Positions 1 through 5,824 of a stretch of 8,305 nucleotides of DNA are shown here, in pieces. The DNA is taken from contig JAIVFU010000217.1 in NCBI GenBank assembly GCA_020829485.1, positions 1 through 8,305 of the forward strand, in the 5' to 3' direction. Position 1 is the stretch's first letter, and each line of letters starts with the position of its first letter. Under the pieces are notes generated by a model. That model saw nothing but the letters and a program-made list of their open reading frames with translations. It had not been told where the DNA came from and did not search any database. The stretch is from Nostoc sp. CHAB 5834. Its GTDB lineage: Bacteria; Cyanobacteriota; Cyanobacteriia; Cyanobacteriales; Nostocaceae. A program made the position numbers and the translations under genes.

Positions 1-2
1 GA

Positions 3-128
3 TTTCTCTCTCCGCTTCAGGCACTTATTCAATATAACCAAACCAACTCTTTGTGTCAACTATTTTTCCAAAATATTTTGGGAACTACTTCTCATTCCCC
101 TGAAACTCCCCACAGTACCCCCTTCTAG
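3..128 (+). CDS. Possible C-terminal end of a gene entering from the left edge (41 residues, unrecognised)
   Basis: Frame 3 is open from the window edge to a TAG at 126-128. The encoded tail has an amphipathic stretch (SPLQALIQYNQTNSLCQLF) followed by a Pro/Ser/Thr/His-rich end, as at many protein C-termini. Frame 1 is also open over the same stretch, to a TGA near 130-132, but its product is less protein-like. I do not recognise a family from so little sequence. If real, the gene runs in the same direction as the transporter operon, with about 450 bases between them. It could equally be chance. Confidence 0.33.
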   Translation, partial: FLSPLQALIQYNQTNSLCQLFFQNILGTTSHSPETPHSTPF

Positions 129-166
129 GTGAAAATTGCATTTAATTAAAGTTTTTATGCAGCCAT

Positions 167-272
167 CTAAGCTTTGATAGCGCGTCGAGGTTTGGTCGTC
201 ATGGGAGGATTATGACTTAGATCGGCGTTTGAGAACTCTTGGCTCAATGGGATCGCTGCGAGAAGGAAGCAG
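167..272 (-). pseudogene. Frameshifted remnant of a transposase C-terminus (IS4-like)
   Basis: Read on the minus strand, one frame (272 down to about 212) gives LLPSRSDPIEPRVLKRRSKS and then a stop. The neighbouring frame continues with YNPPMTTKPRRAIKA-like sequence to a TAG at 167-169. Joined across a frameshift near 210-218, the two pieces form a tail of the type PRVxKRRxKxYxxMTKPRR, which resembles the basic C-terminus of many DDE (IS4-type) transposases. No catalytic part, start codon or terminal repeat is visible, so this is a decayed scar. The family assignment is from memory of such tails. A 77-residue open frame covers 167-400, but only its last part looks like real protein. Confidence 0.42.
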
Positions 273-414
273 TTATTGCTTATAGGTTCTCTCTTGTTTT
301 TTGAAATAGATTTTTTAAGAAGTTTTCTGGTAATCTCTGCTTGGCTTTGGTATAGCCTCCAGTATTTGATAAAGGTCGTTTTCACTCTACTACCTGCCAA
401 TTATGCAATAACTA

Positions 415-528
415 GGCTAACGCACCGTTTTTATAATGTATTGCGGTGCTTAGGCTAACGCTATAACGCACTCTACTATATATATATACTGGCTAACGCT
501 ATGGCCAATCGGGGGTTAGCACGCTAGC
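415..528 (+). repeat. Three GGCTAACGC repeats at an exact 38 bp period
   Basis: GGCTAACGC occurs at 415-423, 453-461 and 491-499. Both intervals are exactly 38 bp. The second and third copies extend to GGCTAACGCTAT. The remainder of each unit differs, so this is not a clean tandem repeat or a CRISPR array. The first unit contains an inverted repeat GCACCG (422-427) / CGGTGC (444-449). In the third, GCTAAC (492-497) is matched by the inverted copy GTTAGC (515-520). These could be spaced protein-binding sites or decayed members of a dispersed cyanobacterial repeat family. Confidence 0.6.
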
Positions 529-559
529 AAAATCAGCAGATAATACACATAGCTAGCGT
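521..559. promoter_or_regulatory. Inverted repeat just upstream of the ABC ATPase start codon
   Basis: ACGCTAGC (521-528) is the exact reverse complement of GCTAGCGT (552-559), separated by 23 bases. Its right arm ends 16 bases before the ATG at 576. It could be an operator, or a hairpin in the mRNA leader close to the ribosome binding region. No Shine-Dalgarno sequence is visible before this ATG. A binding role is inference only. Confidence 0.35.
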
Positions 560-575
560 CCACCAAAAGCCACTC

Positions 576-1334
576 ATGCCGCAAAATAACCAAACTGCTG
601 TCGAATTCCGCGATGTCACCTTTAGCCGCAATCATCGACCATTGGTTTCAAATCTCACTTTCACCATCTGCCAAGGAGAAACACTGGTATTACTTGGGCG
701 CAGTGGTAGCGGTAAAACCACAACAATGAAGTTAATTAATCGCCTATTTACAGCTACACAAGGCGAAGTTTTATTTGATGGCATTCCCACAACTCAATGG
801 GATGAAATTAAACTGCGACGGAAAATTGGTTATGTCATTCAAGAAATTGGTTTATTTCCCCATTTTACAGTTGAACGCAATGTGGGTTTAGTCCCCGCTT
901 TGGAAGGTTGGCAACCGAAACAAATTAAAACGCGGGTTTATGAATTATTGCAATTGGTGGGCTTAGAACCAGCACAATTCGCTGGGCGTTACCCGCACGA
1001 ACTTTCGGGAGGACAAAGGCAAAGAGTCGGTGTAGCAAGGGCTTTAGCAGCAGATCCGCCAGTGTTGTTGATGGATGAACCCTTTGGGGCACTCGATCCA
1101 ATTACGCGCTTAGAACTTCAACAAGAGTTTCGGCATTTGCAGCAAGAGTTAGGCAAGACAGTTGTGTTTGTCACCCACGATATTCAAGAAGCTTTTGTCT
1201 TAGCATCGAGAATTGGTTTAATGTATGGGGGAGAATTGGTAGTATTAGAAGAAAAGGATGAATTTATGCGATCGCAACACCCAGAAAGCCTTGCCTTTCT
1301 CCAATGTCTGCGTACCTTGCAAGACACTTTATGA
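576..1334 (+). CDS. ABC transporter ATP-binding protein, OpuC/ProV (quaternary amine) class, without CBS domains
   Basis: This cytoplasmic ATPase powers the importer encoded with the next two genes. All nucleotide-binding motifs are present over 252 residues: Walker A GRSGSGKTT (41-49), Q-loop Gln89, signature LSGGQ (143-147), Walker B VLLMDEP (163-169), D-loop GALD (171-174) and switch His201. Sequence around the Q-loop (GYVIQEIGLFPHFTVERNV) is typical of the glycine betaine/carnitine/choline subfamily. Classical OpuAA, OpuCA and ProV enzymes are near 400 residues with a C-terminal pair of CBS domains. This one stops about 50 residues after the switch His, so the CBS ionic-strength sensor is absent. 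The stop overlaps the permease start in an ATGA arrangement, implying coupled translation. The ATG at 576 lacks a clear Shine-Dalgarno, which is common in cyanobacteria. Family is secure; substrate is not. Confidence 0.93.
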   Translation: MPQNNQTAVEFRDVTFSRNHRPLVSNLTFTICQGETLVLLGRSGSGKTTTMKLINRLFTATQGEVLFDGIPTTQWDEIKLRRKIGYVIQEIGLFPHFTVERNVGLVPALEGWQPKQIKTRVYELLQLVGLEPAQFAGRYPHELSGGQRQRVGVARALAADPPVLLMDEPFGALDPITRLELQQEFRHLQQELGKTVVFVTHDIQEAFVLASRIGLMYGGELVVLEEKDEFMRSQHPESLAFLQCLRTLQDTL

Positions 1335-1963
1335 AAAATTTCTTCCTCGTTAAGTATGCCCCAGAAATTCTTCAGCATACTCTAGAACACCTATTTTTGG
1401 TAGGCATTGCAATTGGAATTGCCATACTTGTAGGGATTCCGTTAGGTATTTTAATTACACGTAAAGCTTATCTCCGTCAACCCATCCTCGGTATAGCAAA
1501 TATTTTCCAAACTATTCCTAGTTTGGCACTATTTGGCTTACTCATTCCTGTTCCTATAATTGGCGGAATTGGCGCAGTACCAGCAATTTTTGCTCTGAGT
1601 GTATATTCCTTGCTGCCGATAATTCGTAACACTTACACAGGTATTAGTAGCGTAGATCCAGCGATTAGAGAAGCTGGCAGAGGCATGGGAATGACAGATA
1701 GACAATTGTTGTTGCAAGTTGAGATTCCCTTGGCATTGGGAGTCATACTGGCAGGGGTGCGAGTAGCAACGGTAATTGCCATTGGTATTGCAACTATTGC
1801 AGCAGCAATTGGTGCAGGTGGTTTGGGAGTATTTATCTTTCGCGGCATATCAGTAGTGAATAATCAGTTAATTTTAGCTGGTGCAGTTCCGGCGGCGGTA
1901 ATTGCATTACTAGCTGACTTTGCAATTGGCTGGATGGAGAATAAATTAAAAATTAAAAATTAA
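1331..1963 (+). CDS. ABC transporter permease, OpuCB/ProW-like (BPD_transp_1)
   Basis: This inner-membrane subunit forms the translocation channel. Its 210 residues are strongly hydrophobic, with likely membrane segments around 21-42, 57-78, 82-100, 138-162 and 178-200. The cytoplasmic coupling loop begins EAGRGMGMTDRQLL (114-127) and ends IPLALGVILAGVR, a good match to the EAA motif that docks on the ATPase. I chose the ATG at 1331 because it overlaps the ATPase stop as ATGA and places the usual N-terminus before the first helix. An in-frame ATG at 1304 would add nine residues inside the ATPase gene. Classical OpuC and Yeh systems have two different permeases; here there is only one, so it probably acts as a homodimer. 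The last residues (NKLKIKN) are encoded by an AT-rich repeat continuing past the stop. Confidence 0.92.
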   Translation: MKNFFLVKYAPEILQHTLEHLFLVGIAIGIAILVGIPLGILITRKAYLRQPILGIANIFQTIPSLALFGLLIPVPIIGGIGAVPAIFALSVYSLLPIIRNTYTGISSVDPAIREAGRGMGMTDRQLLLQVEIPLALGVILAGVRVATVIAIGIATIAAAIGAGGLGVFIFRGISVVNNQLILAGAVPAAVIALLADFAIGWMENKLKIKN

Positions 1964-1968
1964 AAGTT
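1943..1968 (+). repeat. AAATTA-type short tandem repeat across the permease stop codon
   Basis: The motif AAATTAAA recurs at about 7 bp spacing from 1943 to 1968. It covers the last codons of the permease, its TAA (1961-1963) and part of the 14-base gap before the binding-protein gene. Similar AT-rich repeats are common between genes in Nostoc-type genomes, so the C-terminal KLKIKN of the permease may be repeat-derived. Confidence 0.5.
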
Positions 1969-1977
1969 AAGTTAATC

Positions 1978-2895
1978 ATGAAAAAATTTTTGACATTTTT
2001 ATTTTTAAATTTTGCTGTGTTCTTGCTAATGAGTGGCTGCACGCCAAATTTAAATAGTAGTAGCAATGATGGTGATATTATCATTGCTTCCAAAAATTTT
2101 ACCGAACAAGATATTTTGGGTGAACTTTTAGCGCAGCAAATCGAGGGAAGAACTAATCTAAAAGTAGTTCGCCGCCCTCGTTTAGGTGGTTCTTTTGTTT
2201 GCCATAATGCTATTAATGCTGGCATAATTGATGCTTATATTGAGTATACAGGCACAGCTTTAACTGCAATTTTAAAGCAAAAACCCGTTAATAGCTCTAA
2301 AGAAGTTTATGAAATAGTAAAACAAACTTATGCCCAGCAATTCAATCTGGAAGTGATGCCAAGCTTAGGTTTTGAAAACACTTTTGCGATGATTATTCGA
2401 GGTGATGACGCTAAACGCTACAACATTCAAACTCTCACCCAAGCTACTCAATATACACCACAGTGGCGTGGCGGTTTTGGATACGAGTTTTTAGAACGCG
2501 AAGATGGTTTTCCAGGATTAGCTAAAACTTACGATTTACGTTTTGCAAAACCACCCCAAATCATGGACTTAGGTTTAATATATCGTGCTTTGATTCAAAA
2601 ACAAGTGGATATGGTAGCGGGTAATTCCACTGATGGACAGATTTCTCGCTTGGGTTTAGTTGTATTAAAAGATGACAAACAGTATTTTCCGCCTTATGAA
2701 ACTGTGCCAATTGTTCGGCAAGAAACTTTAAAAAAATATCCCGAATTAAGAAAAGCGATCGCCTCACTTGCCGGAAAGATCTCAGCAGATGAAATGCGAC
2801 AATTAAATTATTTAGTTGAGGGAGAATTACGTGAGATTAAAGATGTTGTCCAGGAATTTCGGAAATTTAAAGGATTAGGTTCATCTCAAGGATAA
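1978..2895 (+). CDS. Substrate-binding lipoprotein of the ABC importer (OpuAC/OpuCC/OsmF family)
   Basis: This is the periplasmic receptor that captures substrate and delivers it to the permease. The 305-residue protein begins with a lipoprotein signal (MKKFLTFLFLNFAVFLLMSGC), with Cys21 as the likely lipidated residue. Met at the -3 position of the lipobox is slightly unusual. The mature part has family landmarks: IIIASKNFTEQDILGEL (about 35-51) and AINAGIIDAYIEYTGTAL (about 79-96), the latter corresponding to the conserved GxIDxYxEYTGT segment near the ligand pocket. The gene starts 14 bases after the permease stop, in the same operon. Known family ligands include glycine betaine, proline betaine, choline and carnitine. 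An OpuC relative (EgtU) binds ergothioneine, so ligand identity cannot be read from family alone. Confidence 0.9.
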   Translation: MKKFLTFLFLNFAVFLLMSGCTPNLNSSSNDGDIIIASKNFTEQDILGELLAQQIEGRTNLKVVRRPRLGGSFVCHNAINAGIIDAYIEYTGTALTAILKQKPVNSSKEVYEIVKQTYAQQFNLEVMPSLGFENTFAMIIRGDDAKRYNIQTLTQATQYTPQWRGGFGYEFLEREDGFPGLAKTYDLRFAKPPQIMDLGLIYRALIQKQVDMVAGNSTDGQISRLGLVVLKDDKQYFPPYETVPIVRQETLKKYPELRKAIASLAGKISADEMRQLNYLVEGELREIKDVVQEFRKFKGLGSSQG

Positions 2896-3032
2896 GGAAG
2901 TAGGCGCAAATAATTAGAACAGCGATCGCCTAGTTGCTGACTCAATACTTGATAGTCTTTCCAACCTCCCAAAAGCTTCAACACCGCGCCAGGTGGTAAC
3001 TCTATTCTTTCTGGTGTAATTACGGTATCCAT
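2886..3032 (-). pseudogene. Truncated N-terminal fragment of a Uma2 family (DUF820) protein
   Basis: The 48-codon minus-strand frame starts at an ATG (3030-3032) and ends at a TGA (2886-2888). It begins MDTVITPERIELPPGAV, followed by GGWKDYQVLSQQLGDR. This closely matches the usual start of cyanobacterial Uma2 (DUF820, restriction-endonuclease-like) proteins, which normally run near 190-230 residues and continue after GDR with a segment like IPRIKYRNGEI. Here the match stops at GDR and is replaced by about ten unrelated residues and a stop. Everything downstream, including the PD-(D/E)XK-like catalytic region, is missing. The last 10 bases overlap the 3' end of the binding-protein gene on the opposite strand. 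It is probably a dead remnant, although a short peptide could still be made. Family call is from recognition of the N-terminus. Confidence 0.55.
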
Positions 3033-3104
3033 AATTAGCTCGTATTATTTATATCGAAGATAGGCGATCGCAGGATTTATGAACTCAATGAACAGATTCT
3101 TATA

Positions 3105-3836
3105 TCAAAGGTTTTTGCTCACAAATACAAAGCCACGGCTCTTATTTACTGAGGGATCATTTGTGAGCATTGCTTTCCATAAGTCTGCTGTTTTTACCCA
3201 GACTGGTGGATATTTGTAACGAGAAACATCCAGAATTAAAAACCTATCTGTTTGCTCATTATATGCTGCTAAAGGAGAAATATGCCCTCCTTTCTCTTGA
3301 CCTATTTCTTTGCGTAAATAGTTTACTAAAACAAAGTTTTGCGGTTGTTTTAAATTGTCTGCCGCTTGTTTGCGGAACTGCTTTAAACTAGTGTCGGCAG
3401 CGTGGTAAACATTAACTTTAACGCCATAGCTGGCTAGTAATTGCCCTAACTGGTTTAAAGTCATACCTTGGCGAGACACAACTTTAGGGGTTAGCACTTT
3501 TTTTGTATTATCATTACTAAAAAAGTTTTCTTGAGTAAATACTCGATATGGCTTGTACTGTGCTACTTCTGGTGCTGGAATTTGTAGACTATTCAGTACC
3601 ATAACCATACTTGCAACACCACAATATGCCTGATTATTTTGAGTGGTGAATTGCATACTCAGTGGAAAGAAATCTTCATTTGATTTACTCTGAAATAATA
3701 ATTTTTCACCTTCAGGCGTATTAAAACCTATTAAGTTAGAGGAAAGCGGTAATGTTTGAGATAGAACGCTTCCACTAGAGATACAGAAGCCAATAGTTAA
3801 AGCTTTAAAAAATGTTTTATTTATTTTTTGCAACAT
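3105..3836 (-). CDS. Phytochelatin synthase-like protein (glutathione gamma-glutamylcysteinyl dipeptidase type), exported
   Basis: This papain-fold cysteine enzyme (Phytochelatin family) acts on glutathione. The catalytic triad is visible: Cys72 in AYCGVAS, His185 in GGHISPLA and Asp203 in ILDVSRYKYPPVWV. Spacings Cys-His 113 and Cys-Asp 131 equal those of the structurally known Nostoc enzyme Alr0975 (Cys70, His183, Asp201, 242 residues). That enzyme mainly splits glutathione into Gly and gamma-Glu-Cys, with little phytochelatin synthesis. Like other bacterial members it lacks the Cys-rich C-terminal domain of plant enzymes. The N-terminus (basic MLQKINK, hydrophobic 10-25, then VLSQ) looks like a cleavable signal peptide, so action outside the cytoplasm is likely. 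It is divergent from the gamma-glutamyltransferase gene with 100 bases between their starts, suggesting a shared role in glutathione turnover. Metal control was not visible. Confidence 0.93.
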   Translation of the reverse strand: MLQKINKTFFKALTIGFCISSGSVLSQTLPLSSNLIGFNTPEGEKLLFQSKSNEDFFPLSMQFTTQNNQAYCGVASMVMVLNSLQIPAPEVAQYKPYRVFTQENFFSNDNTKKVLTPKVVSRQGMTLNQLGQLLASYGVKVNVYHAADTSLKQFRKQAADNLKQPQNFVLVNYLRKEIGQEKGGHISPLAAYNEQTDRFLILDVSRYKYPPVWVKTADLWKAMLTNDPSVNKSRGFVFVSKNL

Positions 3837-3936
3837 AGCATTTATAAGTACTGTAAAATTTTCAAATCAGATCATATCAATAATCTCACACCAAAATGCT
3901 AAACAAGTATAAGATTTTAGGAGAAATGGTATAAAA
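3837..3936. promoter_or_regulatory. ggt: Shared intergenic region between divergent PCS and ggt genes
   Basis: These 100 AT-rich bases must hold the start signals for both genes. On the plus strand a TATAAG at 3908-3913 could serve as a -10 element, but no good -35 lies 17 bases upstream. AGGAG at 3919-3923 is the best Shine-Dalgarno for ggt, at a rather long 13-base spacing from its ATG (3937). Between them is an out-of-frame ATG-GTA-TAA (3926-3934), probably chance. On the minus strand TTGATA and TTGAAA elements precede the PCS start without a well-spaced -10. I see no NtcA-type GTA-N8-TAC site and no clear dyad. Confidence 0.4.
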
Positions 3937-5715
3937 ATGCTTACTATTACTAAACCAAAGCAAGTTGCGCTGGCAATTTTTTCTTTTAGTGTCTTGCTTT
4001 ACAGCCAAGTCGCCTCAGCTGCCTTAACTTTACCCTTACGCAGCAAAAAGGGAATGGTGGTTTCTGCCCATCCCTTAGCTAGTGAAGCGGGAATTTTGAT
4101 GTTAGGCAAAGGTGGTAATGCAGTGGATGCAGCTGTAGCTACAACCTTTGCAATCTCGGTAGTTGAGCCTTTTTCAGCCGGAATCGGCGGCGGCGGATTT
4201 TTGCTAATGCATTCTGAGAAAACTGGCGAGATGAAAGCGCTAGATTTCCGCGAACGCGCACCCCTGAAAGCTACAAGAAATATGTATCTAGACGCTAAAG
4301 GAAAGGTGCGTCCCAATGCAAGTATTAATGGTTATTTGGCAGTAGGCACACCAGGAACGGTGGCGGGACTTTATGAACTGCATCGTCGCTATGGTAAACT
4401 ATCTTGGCAAGAGGTAATGAAACCTGCGATCGCACTTGCTAAAGATGGCTTTGTCCTCAGTCCTCAAATTACTTGGCGTTCCCTCCCAGAATACGAAAAC
4501 CGCAAGGAAGCAATTCTCAACAATCCAGCAGCGCGGGAAATCTTTACTCGCAATGGTGAGTTTTATCAACCAGGGGAGAAGCTGGTGCAGCGTGATTTGG
4601 CAGGTACTTTAACAGAAATTGCCAAAAATCCCCAAAGTTTTTACACCGGAAGTATTGCTCAGGCGATCGCTTCTGATATGGTAAAAAATGGTGGTTTAAT
4701 TACTCTAGAAGACCTTAAAGCCTACAAACCAATCTGGCGTAATCCAGTTTGTGGAAATTTTCGTAAAGCTAAAATTTGCTCAATGCCACCACCTTCATCG
4801 GGAGGTGTTCATCTATTGCAGATTTTAAATATTATTGGTGACACTGATTTGAAATCTTTGGGATGGCATCATCCCGACGCTATACATTTAATGGTAGAAG
4901 CAATGAAGATTGCTTACACCGATCGCTCAGAATATTTAGGCGATCCTGATTTTGTCAAAGTTCCTGTGCAACAACTGCTCAGTCCAGCTTATGCCAAAAA
5001 ACGCCGTCAAGAAATTAATATGCAAGTGGCTAGACCTTCGACCGAGATCGAGCCAGGAGATTTGAACTCAAAATTTAAAATTCAAAATTCAAAATGTCTC
5101 CCTCTCCCCTCATCTCCTTGTCCTCGCCATGAATCCACCCAAACGAGTCATCTTAATGTTGTGGATGAAGAACGCAACGCCGTAAGTCTGACTTTCACGA
5201 TTAACCTTGGTTTTGGTGCTGGCGTAGTGACACCGGGAACTGGAATTGTCCTCAACAATGAGATGGATGACTTTGCTTCTGCGCCAGGAGTGCCTAATGC
5301 CTTTGGTTTAGTTGGTAACGATGCCAATGCGATCGCACCTCGTAAGACTCCCTTATCCAGCATGACTCCCACAATTGTCACAGAAAGCGGTCATTTTCGC
5401 ATGGCAGCAGGTGCGCCTGGTGGTAGCACTATCATCACCCAGGTTTTGCAAGTGATCCTAAATGTGCTGGAATACAACATGGATATTGGTGCTGCTGTTT
5501 CTGTTCCACGCATACATCATCAATGGCTTCCAGATGAGTTGCGCGTCGAATCCTGGGGTTTGGATGCTCTCACTGTGGAAGACTTACGCCGTCGGGGACA
5601 CAAAATAAAAGAAACTATTCCTTGGGGTAATGGTAACGCGATCGCTGTAACATCTGATGGAACTCTAGAAGGGGCCGCTGATCCTCGCGGTGAAGGTTCC
5701 CCCAGAGGTTTGTAA
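3937..5715 (+). CDS. ggt: Gamma-glutamyltransferase (gamma-glutamyltranspeptidase), exported, self-cleaving
   Basis: GGT hydrolyses or transfers the gamma-glutamyl group of glutathione and its conjugates. It is made as a precursor that cuts itself before a Thr to give large and small subunits. A signal peptide (basic start, hydrophobic core, VASA before Ala29) predicts periplasmic location. Catalytic Thr403 lies in TQTSH. Relative to E. coli numbering, equivalents are Arg105 (Arg114), Thr421 (Thr409), Asn423 (Asn411), Asp445 (Asp433), Ser474-Ser475 (462-463) and Gly495-Gly496 (483-484), so the enzyme should be active. The lid-loop region (NAFGLVGNDANA, 454-465) is present. Thr403 is 298 residues after Arg105, against 277 in E. 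coli. The extra 21 match an unusual segment at about 376-397 (low complexity, repeat-encoded). Total length 592 against about 580. PCS is its divergent neighbour. Confidence 0.95.
   Translation: MLTITKPKQVALAIFSFSVLLYSQVASAALTLPLRSKKGMVVSAHPLASEAGILMLGKGGNAVDAAVATTFAISVVEPFSAGIGGGGFLLMHSEKTGEMKALDFRERAPLKATRNMYLDAKGKVRPNASINGYLAVGTPGTVAGLYELHRRYGKLSWQEVMKPAIALAKDGFVLSPQITWRSLPEYENRKEAILNNPAAREIFTRNGEFYQPGEKLVQRDLAGTLTEIAKNPQSFYTGSIAQAIASDMVKNGGLITLEDLKAYKPIWRNPVCGNFRKAKICSMPPPSSGGVHLLQILNIIGDTDLKSLGWHHPDAIHLMVEAMKIAYTDRSEYLGDPDFVKVPVQQLLSPAYAKKRRQEINMQVARPSTEIEPGDLNSKFKIQNSKCLPLPSSPCPRHESTQTSHLNVVDEERNAVSLTFTINLGFGAGVVTPGTGIVLNNEMDDFASAPGVPNAFGLVGNDANAIAPRKTPLSSMTPTIVTESGHFRMAAGAPGGSTIITQVLQVILNVLEYNMDIGAAVSVPRIHHQWLPDELRVESWGLDALTVEDLRRRGHKIKETIPWGNGNAIAVTSDGTLEGAADPRGEGSPRGL
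5063..5128 (+). repeat. Intergenic-type repeat inserted in frame within ggt
   Basis: The stretch begins with AAAATT-type units (AAAATTTAAAATTCAAAATTC and a further AAAATG, from about 5069 to 5095). It continues with a C/T-rich tract (about 5096-5120, CTCCCTCTCCCCTCATCTCC). This combination is familiar from non-coding repeats of Nostoc-type genomes. Here it is read in frame as residues about 376-397 (NSKFKIQNSK, then LPLPSSPCP), between the GGT-typical EPGDL and ESTQTSH motifs. It ends five codons before the autocleavage Thr, so it would form the C-terminal tail of the mature large subunit. Confidence 0.7.
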
Positions 5716-5824
5716 GCGAATGAGAAACTGGAGAGACGTAGGGACGGCGAAAATAACAAATGACCAATGACTATTGATTTTGGGCTGTTGACTCTACGTA
5801 GCTGCTGCTGCCGAACTCATTCGC
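5716..5824. repeat. Distant inverted repeat GCGAATGAG / CTCATTCGC after ggt
   Basis: GCGAATGAG (5716-5724) starts directly after the ggt stop. Its exact reverse complement lies at 5816-5824, inside the tail of the small minus-strand gene. Between them are a palindrome CTACGTAG (5794-5801) and ATGACCAATGACTATT-type repeat bases (5760-5775). The 91-base spacing argues against a terminator; a decayed mobile or dispersed repeat is possible. Confidence 0.35.

Larger units (their letters stand above)
129..575. other. Repeat-rich intergenic region upstream of the transporter operon
   Basis: This 447-base stretch contains the transposase remnant (167-272), then about 140 AT-rich bases in which I see nothing definite. 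A block of GGCTAACGC repeats with a TATATATATA run (around 475-488) and an inverted repeat close to the first start codon follow. No confident -35/-10 pair could be placed; the TATA run may contribute a -10 element about 90 bases before the ATG. Confidence 0.5.

Noticed and set aside
167..400. A complete 77-residue minus-strand gene
   Set aside because: Its N-terminal half is Lys/Arg/Ile-rich with no start signals; only the end looks like protein, and that belongs to a frameshifted transposase tail.
415..528. CRISPR array, because of the 38 bp period
   Set aside because: Only 9-12 bases are shared per unit and there are just three units; real arrays have repeats of about 24-37 bases.
1304..1330. 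Upstream ATG as the permease start
   Set aside because: It would overlap the ATPase gene by 31 bases and add a poor N-terminal extension; the ATG at 1331 makes a standard ATGA overlap.
3926..3934. Two-codon leader peptide (ATG-GTA-TAA) before ggt
   Set aside because: It sits only two bases after AGGAG, too close for efficient initiation, and such a triplet run is expected by chance in AT-rich DNA.
3999..4316. Long minus-strand open frame within ggt
   Set aside because: It is antisense to a gene with full catalytic conservation; the open frame follows from codon bias on the plus strand.
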